Assembly: GCA_949294095.1 (NCBI GenBank)
Contig: CASFFZ010000007.1
Location: forward strand, 44,387-108,386
DNA length: 64,000 bases
Direction: 5' to 3'
Source of the DNA: an uncultured bacterium
GTDB lineage: Bacteria; Elusimicrobiota; Elusimicrobia; Elusimicrobiales; Elusimicrobiaceae
Of the stretch, positions 24,951 through 33,515 are shown in pieces. Below the pieces are notes generated by a model. It made no database searches. It was not told where the DNA came from and saw nothing but the letters and a program-made list of their open reading frames with translations. Numbering within the stretch: the stretch's first letter is position 1; each line of letters begins with the position of its first letter. Both the position numbers and the translations under genes were made by a program.

Positions 24951-25841
24951 TTATTTGTGAGGGGCTTTTAAACCCAGTTTAGCCATGACCATTTGCAAAT
25001 CCATCCAAGCGTCTTTTTTCCAGCCCGGATTGCGCAAGAGCGCGGCGGGGTGGAAGGTGGCTAAAATCTGGACGGGGCGGGGAAGGGTTACGCTGTCTAG
25101 GTGTAAATCGTAGAATTTGCCGCGCAGCGCACCCAGCGACTTGGCATCCGCAATCAGCGCCTTGGCGGACACTCCGCCCAAAGCCACCACGTATTTCGGG
25201 CAGACAATGGCAATTTGCTGTTCAATATATTTGCGGCAGCAGGCAATTTCGCCCGCGTTTGGGGCGCGGTCGTTGCCGTGTTTTTCGGGGTGGAGCGGAT
25301 CGGTCATCGGGTGGCATTTGGCAATGTTGGCAATAAACACCTGCTCGCGTGTAAGGCCCATGGCGGCGATCATTTTGTCCAACAGTTGGCCCGCGCGGCC
25401 CACAAACGGGCGGCCTTGGCGGTCTTCGTCGTATCCGGGGCCTTCGCCTACAAACATCAGGTCGGCGTCCACATTCCCTTCACCGGGAACGGCGTGAATG
25501 CGGGTGCTGCCCAGCGGGCAGCGCGTGCAGTTTTTAATCGTTTCGGCCAGTTCCGCAAGGGCAGCCGTTTTTTGGGCAGTGTTCATTACATTTCCTGAAG
25601 CAGAAACATCGGCAACGGAAACAGGTTCCGGTTGCACGGCTGCGGCGGCTTGCTGGGCCCGCGGAAATTCTACCGTCAGCGTTTCGCCTTCGGGCATGCG
25701 GGGCAAGGGCTCTTTCGGCGCGCCGGACGCAACAGCGGCCGCGCGGGAAGGCGCAGCCGCCGAAATAAATTCGTCCTCGTCCTGGGCGGCCAGAAAATTT
25801 TTAAACTCTACAGCCAGCCGGCGCAGCGAATCGTTTGCCAT
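24951..25841 (-). CDS. Type 4 (iron-sulfur) uracil-DNA glycosylase
   Basis: 296 residues. The roughly 90-residue N-terminus is a low-complexity Ala-rich tail. The C-terminal domain is a family 4 uracil-DNA glycosylase: CTRCPLG supplies two iron-sulfur cysteines, GEGPGYDEDRQGRPFVGRAG is motif 1, CCRKYIEQQIAIVC the second cysteine pair, and ATFHPAALLR the motif with the conserved His. It removes uracil from DNA as the first step of base-excision repair. It sits between rpoZ and priA (gaps of 2-3 bp), so it is expressed with them. Confidence 0.92.
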   Translation of the reverse strand: MANDSLRRLAVEFKNFLAAQDEDEFISAAAPSRAAAVASGAPKEPLPRMPEGETLTVEFPRAQQAAAAVQPEPVSVADVSASGNVMNTAQKTAALAELAETIKNCTRCPLGSTRIHAVPGEGNVDADLMFVGEGPGYDEDRQGRPFVGRAGQLLDKMIAAMGLTREQVFIANIAKCHPMTDPLHPEKHGNDRAPNAGEIACCRKYIEQQIAIVCPKYVVALGGVSAKALIADAKSLGALRGKFYDLHLDSVTLPRPVQILATFHPAALLRNPGWKKDAWMDLQMVMAKLGLKAPHK

Positions 25842-25843
25842 AA

Positions 25844-26140
25844 TTACAGTTTCATCGGTTCTTTGGCTTTGCGTTCCGCTTCTTTGCGGGCTTCTTCCTG
25901 GGCTTTTAATTCAGCTTCCAAGTTTTCTTTGCTGATGCGAAGCACTTCGTCTTTGGAAACGCGGTTGGATAAGATATCGTCCAACGCCACTTTGATGACT
26001 ACCGCATTGGGCTGGTTTTTATATTCGTCTTTTTTCTTGAGTTCTTTTGCCCAAATGGACGCCAACACCACCACATCATAGCGGTCTCCGTCAAAGTTCA
26101 TCAATTTGGCATCAAATTCTTTATCGTTTTTTACGGACAT
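25844..26140 (-). CDS. rpoZ: RNA polymerase omega subunit
   Basis: 98 residues. The omega core is recognisable in DRYDVVVLASIWAKEL and NAVVIKVALDDILSNRVSKDEV, the counterpart of the R-x-A-x2-L and N-x-A-x4-E-I blocks in MreB-like omega proteins. The C-terminal 30 residues are a charged Glu/Lys/Ala helix. Omega stabilises the beta' subunit of RNA polymerase. The neighbourhood supports the call: gmk and rpoZ are adjacent in many bacteria. Similarity alone is moderate. Confidence 0.82.
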   Translation of the reverse strand: MSVKNDKEFDAKLMNFDGDRYDVVVLASIWAKELKKKDEYKNQPNAVVIKVALDDILSNRVSKDEVLRISKENLEAELKAQEEARKEAERKAKEPMKL

Positions 26141-26160
26141 ATTCTCGCTCCCTCGCTTTG

Positions 26161-26754
26161 TTACTTCAGGTTTTTAATTTTCAAATCCTGCCGGCTTACA
26201 CGGCATTGCTCCGCGGCAATAATGCCGGCCATATTGTCTACGGCTTCTTCCAAATCGTCGTTGAGCAGGGCGTAATCGTAATGATCCAGCTCCAGCATTT
26301 CTTTTTTGGCCGTTTCCAAACGCAGCTCAATATCCTGCGTATTGTCGTTGCGGCCCAAAATGCGCTTTTTAAGCTCTTTTAAGCTGGGCGGCACGATAAA
26401 CACCATTGCCGCGTCCGGATATTGCGCTTTTACGGTGCGGGCGCCTTGCACGTCAATTACCAAAATCGGGCAAATGCCTTTTTTCATCAGGCTGTCCACC
26501 GATTTTTTGGGAATACCGTAGTAGTGCGTATGCACCTGCGCCCATTCCAGCATTTGGCCTTTTTTAATGGCCTGTTCAAACTGCTTGATGCTCCAAAACA
26601 AATAATCCACGCCGTCTTTTTCCCCGGTGCGGGGGGCGCGGGTGGTGGCGGTGATCACGCGGGAAACGGTTTTGTTGCGCTTAAGCACCGCGTCCACGAT
26701 CGTCGTCTTGCCGGCGCCGGACGGTGAGGATACAATAATGGGAAAAGCTTTCAT
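26161..26754 (-). CDS. gmk: Guanylate kinase
   Basis: 197 residues, phosphorylates GMP to GDP with ATP. The P-loop SSPSGAGKTT is at residues 9-18, followed by TATTRAPRTGEKDGVDYLFW (GMP-binding Arg and Tyr), HYYGIPK, and DVQGARTVK. It is the first gene of the gmk-rpoZ-UDG-priA unit. Its ATG has no Shine-Dalgarno sequence and lies 6 nt from a TAAAAT box. Confidence 0.97.
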   Translation of the reverse strand: MKAFPIIVSSPSGAGKTTIVDAVLKRNKTVSRVITATTRAPRTGEKDGVDYLFWSIKQFEQAIKKGQMLEWAQVHTHYYGIPKKSVDSLMKKGICPILVIDVQGARTVKAQYPDAAMVFIVPPSLKELKKRILGRNDNTQDIELRLETAKKEMLELDHYDYALLNDDLEEAVDNMAGIIAAEQCRVSRQDLKIKNLK

Positions 26755-26760
26755 TGTTAT

Positions 26761-26766
26761 ATTTTA
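26761..26766 (-). promoter_or_regulatory. -10 box of the gmk unit, probable leaderless start
   Basis: TAAAAT on the minus strand, then ATAACA and the gmk ATG. The gap of exactly 6 nt repeats the arrangement seen at four other first-in-operon genes in this window. Confidence 0.5.
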
Positions 26767-26837
26767 GTAAATAATCCCGAAGTCGTAAAGAGAAAAGGGC
26801 CCAAAAATCCGTTTTTTTGTTTGCTTGCCTCGGACAG

Positions 26838-26869
26838 CAAAAAACCGCCTGTCTTTGAAGGACAGGCGG
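26838..26869 (-). terminator. Terminator of the 29-codon gene
   Basis: Stem CCGCCTGTC / GACAGGCGG around loop CTTCAAA on the minus strand, followed by six T. It ends the very short unit starting near 26980. Confidence 0.85.
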
Positions 26870-26890
26870 AAAAGGAGATACTGCCGGGAA

Positions 26891-26980
26891 TTAGGATAAA
26901 AACGGCGCTTGGGAGCCTTGGGAAGAAACGGCGATAAATTCCATACTCATAATCAAAAAGTTATCGGCGGATAGTTGCAT
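26891..26980 (-). CDS. Small 29-residue protein, unknown function
   Basis: ATG at 26980 with a textbook AGGAGG 7 nt upstream, 29 codons, then TAA and a strong terminator. The peptide starts MQLSADNFLIMSMEFIAV and ends SSQGSQAPFLS; it has a hydrophobic middle and no cysteine. The frame continues upstream to 27157 in the absence of a stop, but that upstream part covers the promoter, GGGCCC repeats and the previous terminator, so I reject it as coding. The unit is monocistronic. No processing or export genes lie beside it. It may be a small regulatory or membrane-associated protein; nothing in the sequence decides this. Confidence 0.55.
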   Translation of the reverse strand: MQLSADNFLIMSMEFIAVSSQGSQAPFLS

Positions 26981-27028
26981 AAGTTGCCTCCTGTATATAC
27001 ACAGTATGGCTCTTTGAAAGCATAAAAA

Positions 27029-27100
27029 AAAGGGCCTTTGGGCCCAAGGGCGCCCGAAAAAAAGACCCACCCTAAAAGACCCAAACGACCTATCCTGCAG
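27029..27100. repeat. GGGCCC-rich intergenic stretch
   Basis: Contains GGGCCTTTGGGCCCAAGGGC and several GACCC units between the ankyrin gene and the 29-codon gene. A similar composition occurs at 33411-33515. No gene is seen in it. Confidence 0.45.
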
Positions 27101-27112
27101 GCAAAACCCCAT

Positions 27113-27137
27113 AAAAAAGCCCTCCCGTTGGGAAGGC
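27113..27137 (-). terminator. Terminator of the ankyrin gene
   Basis: GCCTTCCC / GGGAGGGC hairpin with loop AAC on the minus strand, followed by six T. Confidence 0.75.
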
Positions 27138-27157
27138 GCTCGCGGCAGACGAAGCAA

Positions 27158-27682
27158 TTATCGGCGGCCAGCCGTGTAGCTGCCGCGCAGTTTTAAATAA
27201 GCCGCGATTTTGAAATGTTTGTATTTTTCCGCCAGGGCGCCGGGGGTCATGCCGGCGGCGTCTTTCAGCTGGGCATCGGCCCCGCTTTCTATTAGCACGC
27301 GTATCACACCGACCCCGCTTTGGCAGGCCGAAGCCGCATGCAGCGCCGTACCGCCAAAATTATCCAGCGCGTCCACTTTCACGCCGTGTTTGATAACAAA
27401 CCGGCACATTTCTTCCAGCCCGCATTCCGCCGCTATATGCAGCACCGTTTGGCCGTCGTCGGTTTCTTCTTCAATAGAATGGCCTTCTTGCAGCAGGCGC
27501 TGCACGGCCGAAAAATCATTCTGAAATACCGCTTGGTGCAAGGGAAAACGCTTAAGCTCGGTTGTTAAAAATTCCACAATGGGCTTCTTGACCCCGGCAT
27601 ACAAAGCCTGCCGGCGGGGGAGAAAATACCAAATGCCCGCGGCTGTCACCACAACCAGTAAAAGGCCCAACCACCCACACAT
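27158..27682 (-). CDS. Membrane-anchored ankyrin-repeat protein
   Basis: 174 residues. One N-terminal membrane helix (about residues 3-23) is followed by about four ankyrin repeats: FPLHQAVFQNDFSAVQRLLQEG, DGQTVLHIAAECGLEEMCRFVIKHG, GGTALHAASACQS..VIRVLIESG, and a last degenerate AGMTPGALAEKYKH. Ankyrin stacks bind proteins; the partner is unknown. The repeats would face the periplasm or the cytoplasm depending on helix orientation. I use the ATG at 27682, which has GGAGG 9 nt upstream; a GTG at 27700 is open but lies in that site. It is monocistronic with its own promoter and terminator. Confidence 0.85.
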   Translation of the reverse strand: MCGWLGLLLVVVTAAGIWYFLPRRQALYAGVKKPIVEFLTTELKRFPLHQAVFQNDFSAVQRLLQEGHSIEEETDDGQTVLHIAAECGLEEMCRFVIKHGVKVDALDNFGGTALHAASACQSGVGVIRVLIESGADAQLKDAAGMTPGALAEKYKHFKIAAYLKLRGSYTAGRR

Positions 27683-27711
27683 AAGAACACACCTCCACAC
27701 AAGCTAGGGTT

Positions 27712-27741
27712 ACTTTACTTAAATAACAGGCGTACTGTCAA
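27712..27741 (-). promoter_or_regulatory. Promoter of the ankyrin gene
   Basis: Consensus TTGACA (27736-27741 on the minus strand) and TAAAGT (27712-27717) are separated by 18 nt, about 30 nt before the ATG. Confidence 0.6.
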
Positions 27742-27783
27742 CTCTTTTCAGACGGTCAGTCCGCTTGCCGCAGCGGCCGAATG

Positions 27784-27815
27784 AAAAACCCCGCTTATTA
27801 AGCGGGGTTTTTTTA
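27784..27815. terminator. Bidirectional-type terminator after the metallopeptidase gene
   Basis: AAAACCCCGCTT / AAGCGGGGTTTT around ATT. On the minus strand it follows the stop of the metallopeptidase gene (27813). Confidence 0.85.
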
Positions 27816-29213
27816 GAAAGCAACACGTGTCTTCTCCGAATGGCCTACGTATTTGGGATCCACCGTTTTTAAAAAACTCCTCAAGGCATCGGGGTTTCCC
27901 AAATTGCCTTTGCATCCTCTGTGAAGATAGACACAACCGCCCCGAATACGGCGTTTGGAATCCCGGTCGCACAAACGGATGGCATCCGTTCCACGCAAAG
28001 GCTTGTGGCATACAGGGCATTCATCGGGTACGGTAGGCGTTGACGCAGCAGACGGCGTTTTTTGTTTCTGCACTACGGCTTGGAAAAGCTCCTGTTTGGC
28101 TTGCTGCTGCAGCTGTTTGCGGCGCAAGGAGTCTTCCGTCGGCGCCGTGCCGTTTACAATGTTTTTGGTATAGTTGGCCAAAAATTCCGTCTTGCCGATT
28201 AAGGGGGAAAGTCCCAAGCGCCCTTTTTTGACAAATTGGGCAAAATCCGCTTTTTCCTCGGGCGTTACCGTAAACGGCAGCGAATAGGCGTACGCCAGGT
28301 TTTTGTCGCGGCAAAAACTCAGCCATCCTTCCGTGCGCCGTTTGGACATTTTTTCAGGGAAATAATAATCCAGCAAGTTGACTAGACCATCCATATCGTC
28401 GCAAGTCAGCTTTTCGGCAGAATTGGCTACAAAAACCGTTTTATAGCCGGACTTGGAAATGGATCTAAAGCCCCCGCGCGCTTCATCCCACACCGCCTGC
28501 GTTTCGGAATAGGGGACTCTTTTCGTATATCCGTTGCAGCTGTCATTCATACAGGCGGCGGTTTCCCACAGGGGTTGGATGGCCGCCGTGGTGTAGGTGC
28601 GGCTGTTGTAGCTCTTTTTGGCGCTGGACTGATACATATCGCCCAAGCCAAAAGTATGCCCGATTTCGTGCAGGACATGCCCTCGGAGCTCCTCCGGAGA
28701 ATAAATATCCCACTTGTCCAGCGTCATGGCGACCAAATTGTTATGCACGCGCACATAAGCCGCCGCGCCGGGCGCCTGGACGACAGGCACCACCCGAACG
28801 TAAAGATCCTGCGCCGTATCGTCTACACAGGGCGACAAATCCGGGTTAATAAATTCAAAAGTAAGTTTTTTCTTGGGCAACAGCGAAAGTACATCCGCAA
28901 ATTCCGCACTTCGCCCGGAGCGTTGAATGGTGTTGCGCAAAGTATCCATCCACATTTGATAGCTGGATTCAATAATCGGGCGGATTTTCTCATAGGTGTC
29001 GGAATTTTCCTTGGCGTTGGACGGGTTGGAACTCGGCCGGCTGTTTTGGTCTAACAGATCCATACACACCCGTATGTGCGCCTGCCGGTTGATAATTTTG
29101 GGCAGCAACACACTGGTGTTTTTATTCTCCTGCACCGATTGCAGAAACACCCACGCATGGGCCGGCACACAGGCCCATAAACAAAAGAGCAGCAAAGTGA
29201 GTATTTTTTTCAT
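27813..29213 (-). CDS. Secreted metzincin-like metallopeptidase with Cys-rich C-terminus
   Basis: 466 residues. A clear signal peptide (MKKILTLLLFCLWACVPAHA) is followed by a peptidase domain with HVLHEIGHTFGLGDMY near residues 180-195. This is the HExxHxxGxxD zinc site of the metzincin clan, where the last ligand can be Asp. The C-terminal 60 residues contain CPVCHKPL, a Cys in RLCDRD and GCVYLHRGCKG, which look like a treble-clef zinc site. A secreted protein at 39456 has two similar Cys-rich segments. It is probably exported to the periplasm or outside; the substrate is unknown. The start is supported by AAGGAA upstream. A 210-bp AT-rich gap separates it from the ppdK terminator, with no gene seen. 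Confidence 0.85.
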   Translation of the reverse strand: MKKILTLLLFCLWACVPAHAWVFLQSVQENKNTSVLLPKIINRQAHIRVCMDLLDQNSRPSSNPSNAKENSDTYEKIRPIIESSYQMWMDTLRNTIQRSGRSAEFADVLSLLPKKKLTFEFINPDLSPCVDDTAQDLYVRVVPVVQAPGAAAYVRVHNNLVAMTLDKWDIYSPEELRGHVLHEIGHTFGLGDMYQSSAKKSYNSRTYTTAAIQPLWETAACMNDSCNGYTKRVPYSETQAVWDEARGGFRSISKSGYKTVFVANSAEKLTCDDMDGLVNLLDYYFPEKMSKRRTEGWLSFCRDKNLAYAYSLPFTVTPEEKADFAQFVKKGRLGLSPLIGKTEFLANYTKNIVNGTAPTEDSLRRKQLQQQAKQELFQAVVQKQKTPSAASTPTVPDECPVCHKPLRGTDAIRLCDRDSKRRIRGGCVYLHRGCKGNLGNPDALRSFLKTVDPKYVGHSEKTRVAF

Positions 29214-29373
29214 ATTCTGTTCCTTATAAATAATAATAAAACAAAAAACAGCTAAAAATACTGAAAGAAACCTTTCATATTTTTATCTTACCCTTATATT
29301 TTAATAACTAAAGTGGTCTTTTTCAAGGAGCAATTCCAACCCGGCGCGGCCTGCCCGTGGGCGGCAGAGAAAA

Positions 29374-29406
29374 CAAAAAAGCCGGGGCCTTTTAAAAGGC
29401 CCCGGC
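29374..29406 (-). terminator. Terminator of ppdK
   Basis: A 26-bp perfect palindrome GCCGGGGCCTTTT / AAAAGGCCCCGGC followed on the minus strand by six T. Confidence 0.9.
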
Positions 29407-29425
29407 AAGTGTTTAAACCTACGGA

Positions 29426-32221
29426 TTATTTGCGTTTTTTAGCCAACACGTCTTTGGCGGCGGCTTGGGCAGCGGCCAAACGCGCTATCGGCACGCGGAA
29501 CGCCGAGCAGGACACATACGTAAACCCTTCGCGGTGGCAGAATTCCACGCTTTCGGGGTCTCCGCCGTGCTCGCCGCAGATACCTACTTTCAGGTTCGGT
29601 TTGGCGTCGCGTCCTTCGGCCACGGCGTGCTCAATGAGCATCCCTACCCCGCGCTGATCCAGCGTTTGGAACGGATCGGCTTCCAAAATGCCCTGCTTTA
29701 AGTATTCGGGCAGGAAGGAGCCGATATCGTCGCGCGAGAAACCAAAGGTCATCTGCGTCAGGTCGTTGGTGCCGAAAGAGAAGAAGTCCGTTTCCTGGGC
29801 CACTTCATAGGCCAACACCGCCGCACGGGGGATTTCAATCATCGTCCCCACGGAGAAATTGAGCTTTTTGACTTTCGTCTTGGCTACCACTTCATCGTAA
29901 GCGGCGCGGATGAGCTTCTTTTGGCTGATGATTTCGTTTACGTCGCAGGTCAGCGGAATCATTACTTCCGGCTGGGCTTTGACGCCTTCTTTAATCAATT
30001 CCGCGGCCGATTCAAAAATGGCGCGGGACTGCATGGTGGTAATTTCCGGATAGGTTACCCCCAAGCGAATGCCGCGGTGCCCCATCATCGGGTTGACTTC
30101 GTGCAGGCTGGCGGCGCGGTCTTTAAATACGTCCATCGTAATGCCCAGCGCTTTGGCCAGTTCGGCCTGTTTTTCGGGCAAGGTGGGCACAAATTCGTGC
30201 AGCGGCGGATCCATCAAGCGCACGGTTACGCCGAAGCCGGCCATGGCCTTCATCGTGGCTTTGATTTCCTTTTTCATATACGGGAAGAGTTCTTCCACGG
30301 CGGCTTTGCGTTCTTCTTCACTGCCGGAAAGAATCATTTTGCGCAGAATGAACAAGGGTTTGTCGGAATTTTTGCCGTAGAACATGTGTTCAATGCGGAA
30401 CAGCCCAATCCCTTCGGCGCCGAATTTGCGGGCTTTAACGGCGTCTTCTTCCGTATCGGCGTTGGCGCGCACTTTCATCGTGCGCACTTTATCGCACAGG
30501 GCGAGGAAAGCCGCCAGGTTTTTGTTTCCTTCGCCCGCGGCCAACATCTTAAGCGCGCCTTCATACACGTAGCCTTTGGTGCCGTTTAAGGTCAGCTCGT
30601 CGCCTTCTTTAAAGGTTTTGCCGCCCATTTTGACAGTTTTGGCATTCAAATTGATTTCCAATTCGCCGCAGCCCACAATGCAGCATTTGCCCCAGCCGCG
30701 CGCCACCAAGGCCGCGTGCGAGGTCATGCCGCCGCGCTGGGTTAAAATACCCGCCGCCGCGCGCATGCCTTCAATGTCTTCGGGGTTGGTTTCTTCGCGC
30801 ACCAAAATGGCGTTTTGGCCCGCTTCCTGCAGTTTAATGGCGTCTAACGAGTTAAATACAATTTTACCCGCCGCGCCGCCGGGGCCCGCCGGCAAGCCTT
30901 GCGCAATGGGCTTCACGCCCGCTTCGGCTTTGGGGTCAATGGCCGGCAGCAACAGTTCGCCCAGCTGGGTGGGCGTTACGCGCAGGACGGCTTCTTCTTT
31001 GCTGATCAGTCTTTCTTTGACCATATCCAGCGCCATCTGTACGGCCGCGGTGCCGTTTCTCTTGCCTACGCGGCACTGCAGCATCCAGAGTTTTTGGTCT
31101 TCAATGGTAAATTCAATATCCAGCATATCGTGGAAATGTTTTTCCAGCTTTTTCTGGATGGCGTCCAATTCCTTATACACTTTGGGCATTACTTTTTCCA
31201 AGGTGGGCAGGTGTTTGGAGTGCGCATTGGCCGACCATTTGTTCATCGGAGAGGGGGTGCGGATGCCGGCCACCACGTCTTCGCCCTGGGCGTTGATTAA
31301 GTATTCGCCGTAGAAGTGGCTGTCGCCGGTGCCGGGGTTGCGGGTGAACGCCACGCCCGTGGCGCTGGTGTCGCCCATGTTGCCGAATACCATCGTCTGT
31401 ACGTTGACGGCGGTACCCCAGTCGTGCGGGATGTTTTCAATGTTGCGGTAGGCAATGGCGCGTTTGCCGTTCCAGGAGGCAAACACCGCGCCGATGGCGC
31501 CCCAGAGCTGTTCCATGGGGTCGTCCGGAAAGTCTTTTTTGAGTACTTTTTTGACGGTGGCTTTAAACTGCACGCACAGTTTCTGCAGTTCTTCGGCCGG
31601 GATGTGCGTATCGTCCGACACGCCGAGTTTGTTCTTCAAATCTTCCAGCATGCCGTCCAAAATTTTGCGGATGCCTTCGCCGTCTTTGGGTTCAATGCCG
31701 GCGGCTTTTTCCATCACAACGTCGGAATACATCATAATCAGGCGGCGGTACGCATCGTAGACAAAGCGGGCATCGCCGGTTTTGGCAATCATGCCGGGAA
31801 TGGTTTTTTCGGTAAGACCGATGTTTAAAATCGTTTCCATCATACCCGGCATAGAAGCGCGCGCACCGGAACGGACGGACACCAACAGCGGGTTCTTTTC
31901 GGAACCGAACTGTTTTTTGGTTTCGCGTTCAATTTTCTTGAGGTTGGCTTCCACGTCGGCTTTCAACGTTTTGGGATAGGTGCGTTTGTTGTTCCAATAA
32001 TAGGTGCAGACTTCGGTGGTAATCGTAAATCCGGGGGGGACGGGGAGTTTTAATTGGCCGGACATTTCGGCTAAGTTGGCGCCTTTTCCGCCCAACAACT
32101 CTTTCATTTTGCCGTTTCCTTCGGCTTTACCCGCTCCAAACGAGTAGACATATTTTACTGCTTTTTTTACGGCCTTTTTAGCGGCGGTTTTTGCCGCTTT
32201 TTTAACGGTCTTTTTTACCAT
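29426..32221 (-). CDS. ppdK: Pyruvate, phosphate dikinase
   Basis: 931 residues. PPDK interconverts pyruvate + ATP + Pi and phosphoenolpyruvate + AMP + PPi, and in anaerobes often serves glycolysis. The N-terminal ATP-grasp part starts YVYSFGAGKAEGNGKMKELLGGKGANLAEM. The swivelling phosphohistidine domain has GGMTSHAALVARGWGK with the catalytic His. The C-terminal TIM barrel ends with FSFGTNDLTQMTFGFSRDD and VGICGEHGGDPES. The first about 20 residues are an unusual Lys/Ala-rich stretch (KKTVKKAAKTAAKKAVKK) ahead of the normal start. I use the ATG at 32221 with GGAGAG upstream. Monocistronic. Confidence 0.96.
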   Translation of the reverse strand: MVKKTVKKAAKTAAKKAVKKAVKYVYSFGAGKAEGNGKMKELLGGKGANLAEMSGQLKLPVPPGFTITTEVCTYYWNNKRTYPKTLKADVEANLKKIERETKKQFGSEKNPLLVSVRSGARASMPGMMETILNIGLTEKTIPGMIAKTGDARFVYDAYRRLIMMYSDVVMEKAAGIEPKDGEGIRKILDGMLEDLKNKLGVSDDTHIPAEELQKLCVQFKATVKKVLKKDFPDDPMEQLWGAIGAVFASWNGKRAIAYRNIENIPHDWGTAVNVQTMVFGNMGDTSATGVAFTRNPGTGDSHFYGEYLINAQGEDVVAGIRTPSPMNKWSANAHSKHLPTLEKVMPKVYKELDAIQKKLEKHFHDMLDIEFTIEDQKLWMLQCRVGKRNGTAAVQMALDMVKERLISKEEAVLRVTPTQLGELLLPAIDPKAEAGVKPIAQGLPAGPGGAAGKIVFNSLDAIKLQEAGQNAILVREETNPEDIEGMRAAAGILTQRGGMTSHAALVARGWGKCCIVGCGELEINLNAKTVKMGGKTFKEGDELTLNGTKGYVYEGALKMLAAGEGNKNLAAFLALCDKVRTMKVRANADTEEDAVKARKFGAEGIGLFRIEHMFYGKNSDKPLFILRKMILSGSEEERKAAVEELFPYMKKEIKATMKAMAGFGVTVRLMDPPLHEFVPTLPEKQAELAKALGITMDVFKDRAASLHEVNPMMGHRGIRLGVTYPEITTMQSRAIFESAAELIKEGVKAQPEVMIPLTCDVNEIISQKKLIRAAYDEVVAKTKVKKLNFSVGTMIEIPRAAVLAYEVAQETDFFSFGTNDLTQMTFGFSRDDIGSFLPEYLKQGILEADPFQTLDQRGVGMLIEHAVAEGRDAKPNLKVGICGEHGGDPESVEFCHREGFTYVSCSAFRVPIARLAAAQAAAKDVLAKKRK

Positions 32222-32336
32222 ATGCGGTCGTCTCTCCAATACAAAAAATAATCCCAACGGACGGAAAGTCCGTTTTGTCCTCTATATTGTAATACATTTC
32301 CGAAAGAAAAGGAAATTTTTTCTGCAGGGGGAATGC

Positions 32337-33386
32337 TCAGCGGGCGGCGCGCTGTTCTTTGAGATAGTCCCCGTGAAAGCCGTACCCCGCCGAAACGCGG
32401 CGCCCGATGGAGGCCAGCTGTTCCTGCCAGGCCGCGGCGGCGCGGGCGCCCGGGTGCGGTTTGCCGGGGTAGAGTTCGTAATTCTTGCAGAAGGTTTCCG
32501 CCGTGACGTTTGGCATAATGACGTTGGCCCCGCATTGCAAGGCCAACAGCCGCCCTTGGGGGTGGAGCGTTTCCATGGCGGTGGTGGCCGGGATATTGAT
32601 GTCCGGCAGCATCAGGCGCATAACGGCCATCATTTTAAGCGAAAGCTCAAAATGGCCGTCCGCCTTTTCCTGCGCAAGCGGCGTATGCGGGTGGGGGATA
32701 AACGGCCCGATGCCGGCCATGTCCACCGGCAGGGATTTAAAAAACAGCAAATCTTCCGCCAGGCTTTCCAACGTCTGCCCCGGCAGCCCTACCAACGAGC
32801 CGGAGCCCACCTCATAGCCCAGTTCTTTTAAATCTTCCAGACAACGCACGCGGTTGTCCCAGCTCATGGACGGATCCAATTTTTCGTAGAGCGTTTTGTC
32901 GGTCGTTTCAATGCGCAGCAGGTAGCGGTCGGCACCGGCTTTGCGGTAAGCGGCGTATTCTTCGCGCGTCTTTTCGCCCAGGCTTAGCGTAACGGCCGCG
33001 CCCAAATTTTTAATGCGGCGGATGATGTCGCTCATTTTATCCGCGTCAAACCAAAGGTCTTCACCCGATTGAAGCACCACCGTTTTGTATCCGGCCGCTA
33101 CCGCCTGGCGGGCGGTATGGGCTATTTCGTCCGGCGTCATCCGGTAGCGCACGGCTTGGGCGTTGGAGCGGCGAATGCCGCAGTACATACAATCGTTTTT
33201 GCAATAGTTGGAAAATTCAATCAGCGCGCGCAGGTACACGCCGTCCCCCACAAACCGGTGGCGGATCAAATCGGCCTGCCGGAAAAGAGGGGCCGGATCG
33301 GAGAGGGAAAGAAGCGGCAAAATATCGCCGCGCGTAAGCGGCGGGCGGGAAAGATATTTTTGCGTCCCATCATCCAGCGTTTGCAT
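32337..33386 (-). CDS. hydE: [FeFe]-hydrogenase maturase HydE (radical SAM)
   Basis: 349 residues. The radical SAM cluster motif CKNDCMYC supplies C62, C66 and C69. The sequence around it (ALIEFSNYCKNDCMYCGIRRSN) and later LVGLPGQT, GIGPFIPHPHTPL and MPNVTAETFCKNYELYPGKP are those of HydE. HydE works with HydF and HydG to build the hydrogenase H-cluster diiron ligand. None of these partners or the hydrogenase is in the window. BioB/PylB relatives are alternatives, but the listed blocks fit HydE best. The start has no Shine-Dalgarno sequence and lies 6 nt from a TATACT box. Confidence 0.9.
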   Translation of the reverse strand: MQTLDDGTQKYLSRPPLTRGDILPLLSLSDPAPLFRQADLIRHRFVGDGVYLRALIEFSNYCKNDCMYCGIRRSNAQAVRYRMTPDEIAHTARQAVAAGYKTVVLQSGEDLWFDADKMSDIIRRIKNLGAAVTLSLGEKTREEYAAYRKAGADRYLLRIETTDKTLYEKLDPSMSWDNRVRCLEDLKELGYEVGSGSLVGLPGQTLESLAEDLLFFKSLPVDMAGIGPFIPHPHTPLAQEKADGHFELSLKMMAVMRLMLPDINIPATTAMETLHPQGRLLALQCGANVIMPNVTAETFCKNYELYPGKPHPGARAAAAWQEQLASIGRRVSAGYGFHGDYLKEQRAAR

Positions 33387-33392
33387 ATAGGA

Positions 33393-33401
33393 AGTATATC
33401 A
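33393..33401 (-). promoter_or_regulatory. Extended -10 box of hydE, probable leaderless start
   Basis: TGATATACT on the minus strand followed by TCCTAT and then the ATG at 33386. The 6-nt gap leaves no room for a ribosome binding site. Confidence 0.5.
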
Positions 33402-33410
33402 AATAAAAAG

Positions 33411-33515
33411 ATAGGCCCAAAGGCCCAAAAAAGAATAGGCCCGGGGGAAAACGAAAACTGGGACAAGCAACCCCAAAATACTGGGCCCAAATTTCCTGGG
33501 CCCTTGGGCCCAATG
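33411..33515. repeat. GGCCCA-rich intergenic stretch
   Basis: Contains AGGCCCAAAGGCCCA, TGGGCCCAAATTTCC and TGGGCCCTTGGGCCCA in about 100 bp. It resembles the stretch near 27029-27060. No coding frame or known RNA recognised. Confidence 0.45.

Noticed and set aside
26981..27157. Upstream extension of the 29-codon gene
   Set aside because: It covers the presumed promoter, GGGCCC repeats and the ankyrin terminator; the AGGAGG site is placed for the ATG at 26980.
30576..31313. 245-codon frame opposite ppdK, and similar long antisense frames (29921-30589, 37074-38159)
   Set aside because: They are mirror frames of highly conserved enzymes with strong codon bias. No start sites or family likeness.
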